Under the pieces are notes generated by a model, which saw only the letters and a program-made list of their open reading frames with translations, made no database searches and was not told the DNA's origin. The position numbers were made by a program, and so were the translations under genes. From Polaromonas sp. (GTDB lineage Bacteria > Pseudomonadota > Gammaproteobacteria > Burkholderiales > Burkholderiaceae_C), in assembly GCA_028292345.1 (NCBI GenBank), contig JAQGMN010000461.1, positions 1 through 5,084 of the forward strand: a DNA stretch of 5,084 nt. The letters are read 5' to 3'. Every line of letters begins with the position of its first letter. Within the stretch, counting starts at the first letter, position 1. Of this stretch, positions 1-5,084 are shown piece by piece.

Positions 1-350
1 TGCAGGCGGTTGGCCTTCACGACCATGATCATGGCGTTCCAGCGCATGTAGGCGCGAAGGCGCTGCTCGATCAGCAGGTTGCCGGGCGAGCGCTCCTCCT
101 GGTCGGTCTCGATGGTGTTGACATAGCCCGTGGTGGCCGAGAAAGGCATGTCGATGCTGTTCTGGCGGGCATGTTCGAGCAGTTGCTCAAGCAGGAAATG
201 GGCGCGCTCGGGGCCGTCGTTTTGAATGACGGCCGACAGCGCATCCATCCATTCGCGCGTCTCCTGCGTGTCGTTGTCCTGCAGGGGGTCCTGGGAAGCA
301 CCCGCTTGGGAAATTCCGGTCTGCTGGGTTTCGTCTGGGTTGGCTGCCAT
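1..350 (-). CDS. aceE: Pyruvate dehydrogenase E1 component, homodimeric type (N-terminal part, cut by left edge)
   Basis: E1 of the pyruvate dehydrogenase complex carries out the thiamine-diphosphate-dependent decarboxylation of pyruvate and acetylates the lipoyl groups of E2, feeding acetyl-CoA to the TCA cycle in the cytoplasm. Reading from the ATG at 350 down to 348 gives 116 uninterrupted codons that leave the window at base 1. Of a protein usually near 890-900 residues, only the start is visible. Residues 1-30 are a Gln/Asp-rich, probably disordered tail, typical of the E2-interacting N-terminus. Family-like blocks follow: REWMDALSAVIQNDGPERAHF (residues 32-52, shown in two overlapping parts: REWMDALSAV and IQNDGPERAHF), PFSATTGYVNTI (69-80), the PGN turn (89-91) and YMRWNAMIMVVKANR (101-115). 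No thiamine-diphosphate site is visible because it lies further left. The start is fixed by AGGAG five bases upstream. The gene is transcribed away from the histidine kinase gene across a shared 277-bp region. The identification rests on recalled family sequence. Confidence 0.93.
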   Translation of the reverse strand, partial: MAANPDETQQTGISQAGASQDPLQDNDTQETREWMDALSAVIQNDGPERAHFLLEQLLEHARQNSIDMPFSATTGYVNTIETDQEERSPGNLLIEQRLRAYMRWNAMIMVVKANRL

Positions 351-355
351 TTTGT

Positions 356-360
356 CTCCT
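356..360 (-). promoter_or_regulatory. Ribosome binding site of aceE
   Basis: On the minus strand AGGAG is followed by ACAAA and then the ATG at 350. This is a near-consensus Shine-Dalgarno sequence with a 5-base spacer, and it decides the aceE start. It contrasts with the weak or absent ribosome binding sites of the three plus-strand genes in the window. Confidence 0.85.
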
Positions 361-433
361 GGATAAATCTTTTCGCTTGTTACTTTGAACCCCGCAGGGC
401 ACCGTTCAGCTTGTCTGGGCGCTGCTAGGACAT

Positions 434-444
434 GGTTTTAAACC
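434..444. promoter_or_regulatory. Small palindrome in the aceE leader (possible operator)
   Basis: GGTTTTAAACC is a 5-bp perfect inverted repeat (GGTTT/AAACC) around one central base, about 85 bases upstream of the aceE start codon. GGT...ACC half-sites recall GntR-family operators such as PdhR, whose known site in enterobacteria is TGGT-3 bases-ACCA. Here the half-sites are 5 bases apart, so it does not match that consensus. An operator function is a guess, and an 11-bp AT-rich palindrome can occur by chance. Confidence 0.2.
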
Positions 445-488
445 GAAATCAGGCTTAAGCGCCTAGTTTCTCACAATTATTTATGAAT

Positions 489-518
489 TTCAAATAGTGC
501 TTTTAGTTTTCGTATTAT
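489..518 (+). promoter_or_regulatory. Candidate sigma-70 promoter for the histidine kinase operon
   Basis: A -35-like TTCAAA (489-494, 4 of 6 consensus bases) and a -10-like TATTAT (513-518, 5 of 6) are separated by 18 bp. Transcription would start near 525, giving a leader of about 100 bases before the kinase ATG at 628. The -10 hexamer overlaps the -10 of a candidate minus-strand aceE promoter. This was found by eye in AT-rich DNA, where such matches are common. Confidence 0.35.
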
Positions 519-542
519 GAAATTTAATAAGCAAAATATAAA
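514..542 (-). promoter_or_regulatory. Candidate sigma-70 promoter for aceE (proximal)
   Basis: On the minus strand TTTATA (542 to 537, 4 of 6 consensus -35 bases) and CATAAT (519 to 514, 5 of 6 consensus -10 bases) are 17 bp apart. Transcription would begin near 507, leaving a leader of about 155 bases before aceE. The -10 occupies almost the same bases as the plus-strand candidate, so the two promoters would compete face to face. Confidence 0.35.
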
Positions 543-563
543 GCATGCCTTTCTTACATTGAA
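535..563 (-). promoter_or_regulatory. Alternative sigma-70 promoter for aceE (distal)
   Basis: On the minus strand TTCAAT (563 to 558) and TATATT (540 to 535) are 17 bp apart. The -10 matches 5 of 6 consensus bases but the -35 only 3 of 6. It is an alternative to the proximal candidate, and nothing in the sequence decides between them. Confidence 0.25.
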
Positions 564-627
564 CTTATGAATTCGCGTCCGACTCTGTCAAAAAGCCCTG
601 TTTCATCTAAGATCATCAGTTTTTCCT

Positions 628-3207
628 ATGCCGCAGTTTCCGCTTTCCCCCACCGCCGACGCGCCAGCCAGCCCCGCGTCCATGGCGCTGTGGCGGCGCT
701 GGTGGCGCAAACAGTCTCCGTCGCGCCAGGACCGCTTCATTGCGCTGGGACCGCTGTTTGCCGTCATTCTTTTTCTGGCGGCCGTGATTGCCGCTTTCGG
801 CTATCTGCGGATCGAGGAGATCGACCGCGAGCAACAGGCCGTCACCCGCGATGTCGAATATGCCCAGCAACGCCTCCGGCTGCGCCTGCTGGAACGGCAG
901 GAGCAGCTGATGCGCATCGGCCGGGATGTCTCCAACAACGAGATCGATGCCGAGGAATTCATGGTCCAGGCGGAAGCGCTGGTCAACCAGAACCCGGAGC
1001 TGATGGCCATCAGCTGGATCGACAACCGGCGGCGCATCAAGGCGTCCTATGTTTCGCCGAGTGCCAATGCCATCGGGTCGCGCACCGTCGGCGAGCAGCT
1101 CAAGCTGGGCGAGACCGACGGCACCTATGAACTGGCACGCGACCTGCGCCAGCCGGTTTACTCGCGGCCGCTGTTCGTGCAGGACACGCGGCGCTCCAAT
1201 GCCGCCAGCCTGCAGTTGCAGGTGCCGCTGGACGAGCAGGGACGGTTTGCCGGCGTGATCATGGGCGAGTATTCGGTCGACGGGCTGCTGCGCTTCGGCA
1301 TCCCGACCGAAATCACGGCCAAGTATGCCGTGGCCCTGGTCGATGATAAGGAGACGGTGCTGGCCGGCAACCTGCCGCCGGCCCGCGATGGCGCGGCACG
1401 GCTGCTGCCCTGGACCGAGGATGCGGCCAAGTACGAAATTCCGGTGTCACCCGTGGGCAACGGCCTGTTGATACGCGCCGAAGGCTACCGTGCGTCGCAG
1501 GGCGTGGTGGGCAGCGGGTTTTTCTGGCTGGTCAGCGCGCTGAGCGCCCTGACGGTGTGGATGCTGATCGGCAACTGGCGCCATACCCGGCGCCGGGTGC
1601 AGGCGCAGGAAGCGCTGCAGACCGAAACCCATTTCCGGCGCGCCATGGAGAACTCGATGCTCACCGGCATGCGGGCGCTCGACCTGCAGGGCCGCATCAC
1701 CTACGTCAACCCGGCTTTTTGCCAGATGACCGGACTGAACGAGGACGAACTGGTCGGCTGCACCGCGCCCTTTCCGCACTGGCCCGAGTCGGAAATCGGC
1801 ATCCTGATGGGCCGGCTGGAGGACGAACTGCACGGCCGGACGCCGGCCGGCGGTTTTGAGGTGCGCGTCAAGCGCAAGAACGGCAACATCTTCGACGCCC
1901 GCATGTACGTGTCGCCGCTGATCGATCCGCACGGCCAGCAGACGGGCTGGATGACGTCGATGACCGACATCACCGAACCCAAGCGCATCCGCGAGGAACT
2001 CACCGCATCCTACGAACGCTTCACCACCGTCCTTGAAGGGCTGGACGCCGCCGTTTCCGTGGCGCCCATGGGCAGCAGCGAACTGCTGTTTGCCAACCGG
2101 CTGTACCGCTCCTGGTTTGGCGGCCAGGCATCGGGCCATGTCAACCTGGTCGCGCAGGTGGGCGTGCCCACCTTCGCAACATCCGGCGAGTCGGGCGATG
2201 CCCTGGATGCGGTGGACGGCATGGCCGGCTTTCCGACCGATTCCCTGACCGATGCGCAAACCGCCAATGCCGAGATCTTTGTTCCCGAACTGGCCAAATG
2301 GCTCGAAGTCCGTTCGCGCTACCTGACCTGGGTCGATGGCCGGCTGGCGCAAATGGTGATTGCCACCGACATCACGCCGCGCCGCCATGCCGAGGAGCAA
2401 GCCGCCCAGCAGAACGAACGCGCGCAAAATGCCAGCCGCCTGATCACCATGGGCGAGATGGCGTCGAGCGTGGCCCACGAACTGAACCAGCCGCTGACCG
2501 CCATCAACAACTACTGCAACGGCATGGTCTCGCGCATCAAGGCCCACCAGATCAGCAACGACGACCTGCTGGTGGCGCTGGAAAAAACCGCCAAGCAGGC
2601 CTGGCGCGCCGGTCAGATCATCCAGCGCATCCGCGCCTTCGTCAAACGCAGCGAACCCAACCGCTCCTCGGCGGAGGTGGCCACGCTGGTCAGCAATGCC
2701 ATGGAGCTGGCGGAAATCGAGCTCCGGCGCCACCATGTGCGGCTCACCCACCACATTGCCGCGCGCCTGCCCAACCTGATGGTCGACCGGATTTTGATCG
2801 AGCAGGTCCTGATCAACCTGATGAAGAATGCGGCCGAATCGATTGCCCAGTCGCACCGGCCCACGGCTCGGCGCAATGTCGAGCTGCAGGTGGTTCCGAA
2901 GCAGATCGAAGGCCAGAGCGTGGTGGAGTTCTCGGTCCTGGATTCCGGCCAGGGCCTGTCGCCCGAGGTCATGGAACGTTTGTTCGAAGCCTTCTATTCG
3001 ACCAAGGCCGAGGGCATGGGCATCGGCCTGAAACTGTGCCGCAGCATTGTCGAGTCCCATCAGGGGAGGCTGGAAGCGGTCAACCTCTACAATGGCGACG
3101 ACGTCGTCGGCTGCCGGTTCACTTTCTGGATTCCGGTAATACCCCTGACATCGCCGACAGCCCTTGCTGCCGATACCATTGCCGCCGAAGCCGCGAACAG
3201 TTCCTAG
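628..3207 (+). CDS. Membrane sensor histidine kinase with periplasmic domain and two PAS-like regions (FixL/DctS type)
   Basis: This is an inner-membrane sensor kinase that would autophosphorylate on histidine and pass the phosphate to the regulator encoded next. Among its 859 residues I see the following. A Trp/Arg-rich segment (21-36) precedes membrane helix 1 (about 37-60). A periplasmic sensor domain spans about 61-294, and helix 2 about 295-316. The first PAS domain (about 335-449) has GRITYVNPAFCQMTGL and ends in the typical MTDITE. A second, diverged PAS-like region (about 460-585) ends in ATDITPRR. The H-box VAHELNQPL carries phospho-acceptor H617. The ATPase domain has an N-box (NLMKNAAES, N730/N734), G1 (DSGQG, D772), an F-box (LFEAFYSTK) and G2 (GMGIGL, 796-801). 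The HELNQPL box and two-helix layout resemble FixL, and DctS of Rhodobacter, a C4-dicarboxylate sensor. The ligand here is unknown. The last ~24 residues are a non-conserved Ala/Thr/Ser tail. The ATG at 628 is the first in this frame after the stop at 568, but no Shine-Dalgarno precedes it. M19 (682) is a weaker alternative. Confidence 0.93.
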   Translation: MPQFPLSPTADAPASPASMALWRRWWRKQSPSRQDRFIALGPLFAVILFLAAVIAAFGYLRIEEIDREQQAVTRDVEYAQQRLRLRLLERQEQLMRIGRDVSNNEIDAEEFMVQAEALVNQNPELMAISWIDNRRRIKASYVSPSANAIGSRTVGEQLKLGETDGTYELARDLRQPVYSRPLFVQDTRRSNAASLQLQVPLDEQGRFAGVIMGEYSVDGLLRFGIPTEITAKYAVALVDDKETVLAGNLPPARDGAARLLPWTEDAAKYEIPVSPVGNGLLIRAEGYRASQGVVGSGFFWLVSALSALTVWMLIGNWRHTRRRVQAQEALQTETHFRRAMENSMLTGMRALDLQGRITYVNPAFCQMTGLNEDELVGCTAPFPHWPESEIGILMGRLEDELHGRTPAGGFEVRVKRKNGNIFDARMYVSPLIDPHGQQTGWMTSMTDITEPKRIREELTASYERFTTVLEGLDAAVSVAPMGSSELLFANRLYRSWFGGQASGHVNLVAQVGVPTFATSGESGDALDAVDGMAGFPTDSLTDAQTANAEIFVPELAKWLEVRSRYLTWVDGRLAQMVIATDITPRRHAEEQAAQQNERAQNASRLITMGEMASSVAHELNQPLTAINNYCNGMVSRIKAHQISNDDLLVALEKTAKQAWRAGQIIQRIRAFVKRSEPNRSSAEVATLVSNAMELAEIELRRHHVRLTHHIAARLPNLMVDRILIEQVLINLMKNAAESIAQSHRPTARRNVELQVVPKQIEGQSVVEFSVLDSGQGLSPEVMERLFEAFYSTKAEGMGIGLKLCRSIVESHQGRLEAVNLYNGDDVVGCRFTFWIPVIPLTSPTALAADTIAAEAANSS

Positions 3208-3251
3208 AAAAACTCCACCAATTCCATTCCAGTTTACGAAGAAAGCAAGGC

Positions 3252-3878
3252 ATGAGTTTGATACCCAAAAAAGGCACGGTCTATGTCGTTGATGACGACG
3301 AAGGCGTTCGTGACTCGCTGCAGTGGCTGCTTGAAGGCAAGGACTACCGGGTGCGGTGCTTCGACTCGGCGGAAACCTTTTTGAGCCGCTACGATGCGCG
3401 CGAAGTGGCCTGCCTGATCGTGGACATCCGCATGGGCGGCATGACCGGGCTGGAGTTGCAGGACCGGCTGATCGAACGCAAGTCGCCGCTGCCCATCGTC
3501 TTCATCACCGGCCACGGCGACGTGCCGATGGCGGTGGACACCATGAAAAAAGGCGCGATGGACTTCATCCAAAAACCCTTCCAGGAAGGCGCCCTGGTCG
3601 ACCTGGTCGAACGCATGCTGGCGCAGGCCAAGGACGCCTTCAACGACCACCAGCAGTCGGCCAGCCGCGACGCGCTGCTCGCCAAATTGACCTCCCGCGA
3701 GGCACAGGTGCTGGACCGCATCGTCGCCGGCCGACTTAACAAGCAGATCGCCGACGACCTGGGCATCAGCATCAAGACGGTCGAGGCGCACCGCGCCAAC
3801 ATCATGGAAAAGCTCAATGCCAACACCGTCGCGGACCTGCTGAAAATCGCCCTGGGTTCCACCGCGCCCAAGGCCTGA
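3252..3878 (+). CDS. FixJ/NarL-type response regulator (receiver plus LuxR-type DNA-binding domain)
   Basis: This 208-residue cytoplasmic transcription factor would be activated by phosphorylation from the kinase encoded just upstream. The receiver domain (about 8-122) shows the acidic triad DDD (14-16), phospho-acceptor D58 in LIVDIRM, the switch residue T86 in FITGHGD, and K108 in the QKPF motif. This is the complete catalytic set. A linker rich in Gln, Ser and Ala (about 125-142) leads to a LuxR/GerE helix-turn-helix (about 144-203) with LTSREAQVLDRIVAG, then NKQIADDLGISIKTVEAHR, then ANIMEKL. Length and arrangement match FixJ, DctR and NodW. The frame stays open upstream to 2298, but those codons are a shadow of the kinase gene, and the receiver begins only a few residues after this ATG. 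AAGG lies one base from the ATG and GAAGAAAG six bases away, so the ribosome binding site is weak. The 44-bp gap after the kinase stop implies one transcript. The DNA targets cannot be read from sequence. Confidence 0.94.
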   Translation: MSLIPKKGTVYVVDDDEGVRDSLQWLLEGKDYRVRCFDSAETFLSRYDAREVACLIVDIRMGGMTGLELQDRLIERKSPLPIVFITGHGDVPMAVDTMKKGAMDFIQKPFQEGALVDLVERMLAQAKDAFNDHQQSASRDALLAKLTSREAQVLDRIVAGRLNKQIADDLGISIKTVEAHRANIMEKLNANTVADLLKIALGSTAPKA

Positions 3879-3912
3879 GCCCCGCCAGCAACTCCGTTTT
3901 TAATAGCATCCT

Positions 3913-3945
3913 ACGCCCGTGGCACCTGCGCCGACGGGCGTTTTT
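3913..3945 (+). terminator. Rho-independent terminator of the two-component operon
   Basis: ACGCCCGT (3913-3920) pairs perfectly with ACGGGCGT (3934-3941), an 8-bp GC-rich stem. The stem can extend by GGC/GCC (3921-3923 with 3930-3932) past a single bulged G at 3933. A run of five T follows (3941-3945). It lies 34 bases after the regulator stop. The other strand lacks a T-run after the stem, so it works in the plus direction only. Confidence 0.88.
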
Positions 3946-3962
3946 ACTTGAAACCCAAGAAC

Positions 3963-4823
3963 ATGACCGCCCAACTCATCGATGGCAACGCCCTTTCCCG
4001 CCAACTGCGCACCGACGTCGCCCGGCGCGCCGCGCTGCTGCGCGCCCGCGGCATCACGCCCGGACTGGCCGTGGTGCTGGTCGGCGACAACCCGGCCAGC
4101 CAGGTGTATGTGCGCAACAAGGTCAAGGCTTGCGAAGACAACGGCCTGCATTCGGTGCTGGAGCGCTACCCGGCCGACATGCTGGAAGCCGAACTGCTGG
4201 CGCGCGTCGAGGCATTGAACAACGACCCGGCGATCCACGGCATCCTGGTGCAATTGCCGCTGCCGGCGCACATCGACGCGCAAAAGGTGATCGAGGCGAT
4301 TTCGCCGGAAAAGGACGTGGACGGCTTTCACGTCGGCAGCGCCGGCGCATTGATGGTGGGCCAGCCCGGCTTCTGGCCGTGCACGCCCTACGGCTGCATG
4401 AAGATGCTGGAAAGCATCGGCTGCGACCTGCGCGGCAAGCATGCGGTGGTGATCGGCCGAAGCAACATCGTCGGCAAGCCCATGGCGCTGATGCTGCTGC
4501 AGAAAAACGCCACCGTCACCATCTGCCACAGCGCCACGAAAGACCTCAAGGCGATGACGCTGCAGGCCGACGTGGTCGTCGCGGCGGTCGGCAAGCGCAA
4601 CGTGCTGACCGCCGACATGGTCAAGCCCGGCGCCGTGGTGATCGACGTGGGCATGAACCGCATTCCCGAAGGCGAGCCTGGCGAAGGCAAGCTCTGCGGC
4701 GATGTGGATTTCGACGGGGTCAAGGAAGTCGCCGGCTACATCACGCCGGTGCCCGGCGGCGTCGGGCCGATGACCATCACCATGCTGCTGGTCAACACGT
4801 TGGAAGCGGCGGAACGCGGCTGA
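3963..4823 (+). CDS. folD: Bifunctional methylenetetrahydrofolate dehydrogenase / methenyltetrahydrofolate cyclohydrolase
   Basis: FolD is a cytoplasmic enzyme that oxidises 5,10-methylene-THF with NADP+ and hydrolyses the methenyl product to 10-formyl-THF, supplying one-carbon units for purine and formyl-methionine synthesis. The 286-residue length is normal for the family. Visible hallmarks are SQVYVRNKVKAC with the substrate-site Y49 and catalytic K53, ILVQLPLP with Q97, KDVDGFH with D120, the dinucleotide-binding loop GRSNIVGKP (165-173), VIDVGMNR (226-233) and the C-terminal signature TPVPGGVGPMT (261-271). All expected active-site residues are present. I chose the ATG at 3963. A TTG at 3948 in the same frame would add only five residues and would sit against the terminator. 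There is no good ribosome binding site, only AAGA three to four bases upstream. The upstream terminator implies transcription separate from the two-component genes, or read-through. It converges with the next gene across a 32-bp gap that lacks a clear terminator. Confidence 0.97.
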   Translation: MTAQLIDGNALSRQLRTDVARRAALLRARGITPGLAVVLVGDNPASQVYVRNKVKACEDNGLHSVLERYPADMLEAELLARVEALNNDPAIHGILVQLPLPAHIDAQKVIEAISPEKDVDGFHVGSAGALMVGQPGFWPCTPYGCMKMLESIGCDLRGKHAVVIGRSNIVGKPMALMLLQKNATVTICHSATKDLKAMTLQADVVVAAVGKRNVLTADMVKPGAVVIDVGMNRIPEGEPGEGKLCGDVDFDGVKEVAGYITPVPGGVGPMTITMLLVNTLEAAERG

Positions 4824-4855
4824 AGCGCGCAGCCGGTGTGGCGCTGGGTCGGCCG

Positions 4856-5084
4856 CTACCGGTCCGGGCGGTCGCTCAGGCGCCACAGCGTGAACCCGGC
4901 GCACAGCCACTGGCCCAGCAGCATCGCGCTGCCCAGCCCGTGCCAGAGCCGCAGGTTGCCGCCGTCCGCGCGGGCGCTGACAATGCGCGGCGCCACGCCG
5001 AATTCGACCAGCAAGGCCAGCAGCATTCCGGCTACTATGAATTTCATAGCTGCCTGCGCAGGCCCGGCTTGCGCAATCCCGTCT
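4856..5084 (-). CDS. DUF4149-like small membrane protein (C-terminal part, cut by right edge)
   Basis: The function of this family is unknown, and it is an integral membrane protein. The minus-strand frame is open from the right edge to the TAG at 4858-4856, giving 75 complete codons. The last 60 or so residues contain a hydrophobic helix (VAGMLLALLVEFGV), a polar stretch with APRIVSARADGGNLRLWHG, a second helix (about LGSAMLLGQWLCAGFTLWRL) and a charged tail SDRPDR. The pattern EFGVAPRIV...LWHG followed by a final helix is what I recall from the C-terminal half of DUF4149 proteins of Comamonadaceae, which are about 130-150 residues with roughly four helices. The assignment is from memory. 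The ATG at 5047 looks like a start but lies inside a palindromic repeat, has no Shine-Dalgarno, and the frame continues open upstream (Asp-Gly-Ile-Ala-Gln-Ala...). I therefore treat the gene as 5'-incomplete rather than as a 63-residue protein. Confidence 0.72.
   Translation of the reverse strand, partial: DGIAQAGPAQAAMKFIVAGMLLALLVEFGVAPRIVSARADGGNLRLWHGLGSAMLLGQWLCAGFTLWRLSDRPDR
5031..5075. repeat. 45-bp double-hairpin repeat element inside the DUF4149-like reading frame
   Basis: Two adjacent inverted repeats make up this element. The first, 5031-5053, has perfect arms CTATGAA (5035-5041) and TTCATAG (5043-5049) around one T, flanked by GCTA and CTGC. The second, 5055-5075, pairs TGCGCA (5055-5060) with TGCGCA (5070-5075) and continues through a G/T pair and GGC/GCC-type pairs to a tiny loop. 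The total of 45 bp is exactly 15 codons, so the downstream frame is kept. On the minus strand it encodes Ala-Gln-Ala-Gly-Pro-Ala-Gln-Ala-Ala-Met-Lys-Phe-Ile-Val followed by Ala. ATAGCTGC next to TGCGCA-type sequence resembles a short repeat I associate with intergenic regions of Polaromonas/Rhodoferax-like genomes. That link is from memory, and only this copy is visible here. Confidence 0.6.

Larger units (their letters stand above)
481..573 (+). repeat. Three direct copies of TTATGAA(A)TT in the divergent promoter region
   Basis: TTATGAATT occurs at 481-489, TTATGAAATT at 515-524 and TTATGAATT again at 565-573. All are in the same orientation inside the AT-rich part of the aceE/kinase intergenic region. 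The first copy continues into a 9-bp palindrome, TGAATTTCA, at 484-492. Start-to-start distances are 34 and 50 bp. The copies could be half-sites for a regulator such as the response regulator encoded downstream, but the words are low in complexity and the local composition makes coincidence quite possible. Confidence 0.35.

Noticed and set aside
171..428. 85-codon plus-strand ORF opposite the aceE start
   Set aside because: The opposite strand clearly encodes the aceE N-terminus with a strong ribosome binding site. This frame has no family features.
567..1130. 187-codon ORF starting upstream of the kinase in another frame
   Set aside because: It has no Shine-Dalgarno, and after about 20 codons it becomes Arg/Ala/Pro-rich shadow of the kinase gene. 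A short leader peptide or frameshifted kinase start was considered, but the frame at 628 already gives a complete protein with its membrane helix.
1447..3060. 537-codon open frame on the minus strand antisense to the kinase gene
   Set aside because: Long antisense frames are common opposite GC-rich genes. The translation is rich in His, Gly, Arg and Gln with no recognisable domain, and it has no Shine-Dalgarno or family resemblance.
2298..3251. In-frame upstream extension of the response regulator giving a 526-residue ORF
   Set aside because: The upstream 318 codons are Arg/Pro/Gly-rich shadow coding of the histidine kinase read in another frame. The kinase frame there holds all catalytic motifs, and the receiver domain starts right after the ATG at 3252.
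4824..4855. Possible terminator between the convergent folD and DUF4149-like genes
   Set aside because: AGCGC (4824-4828) and GCGCT (4841-4845) could pair, but the stem is only 5 bp with a 12-base loop and no T-tract follows on either strand.
3900..4910. 336-codon open frame on the minus strand antisense to folD
   Set aside because: It is the mirror frame of folD with His/Ala/Arg-rich sequence. It also crosses the terminator and the convergent gene junction.
1..5084. Search for a defence system, CRISPR array, transposase, tRNA, rRNA or riboswitch
   Set aside because: Apart from the intergenic stretches, every region is covered by ordinary chromosomal genes. I saw no regularly spaced repeats, no transposase or nuclease motifs, no cloverleaf and no recognisable riboswitch core.

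Overview
This is a GC-rich chromosomal segment with housekeeping gene content. It most likely comes from a betaproteobacterium of the order Burkholderiales, family Comamonadaceae (Polaromonas/Rhodoferax/Acidovorax-like). That placement is an inference from protein recall: a homodimeric-type pyruvate dehydrogenase E1 (aceE), a FixL/DctS-type kinase with a FixJ-type regulator, folD, and a DUF4149-like membrane protein. A short palindromic element near the right end also resembles one I associate with this family. No database search was possible.

Layout, left to right. (1) Positions 1-350, minus strand: the first 116 codons of aceE, running off the left edge, with a good ribosome binding site. 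(2) Positions 351-627: a 277-bp divergent intergenic region, strikingly AT-rich at about 430-575 compared with its GC-rich surroundings. It holds overlapping candidate promoters in both directions, three copies of a TTATGAA(A)TT word and a small palindrome. (3) Positions 628-3207, plus strand: an 859-residue membrane sensor histidine kinase with a periplasmic sensor domain and two cytoplasmic PAS-like regions. (4) Positions 3252-3878, plus strand: its 208-residue FixJ/NarL-type response regulator, 44 bp downstream and surely co-transcribed. (5) Positions 3913-3945: a strong intrinsic terminator closing that operon. (6) Positions 3963-4823, plus strand: complete folD, starting only 17 bp after the terminator T-tract. 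(7) Positions 4856-5084, minus strand: the C-terminal end of a DUF4149-like membrane protein, convergent with folD and running off the right edge. A 45-bp double-hairpin element lies inside its reading frame.

How the genes work together. The two-component system is transcribed divergently from aceE across a shared AT-rich promoter region. A simple hypothesis is that the kinase senses a small carboxylate-like ligand outside the membrane, or an internal signal through PAS, and the regulator acts on this shared region and on genes elsewhere. FolD supplies one-carbon folate intermediates and appears functionally unrelated.

I see no defence system, mobile element with a transposase, CRISPR array, tRNA or rRNA here. 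The most unusual observation is the in-frame palindromic repeat in the DUF4149-like gene. It supplies a false ATG that would lead an annotator to call a 63-residue stand-alone protein.
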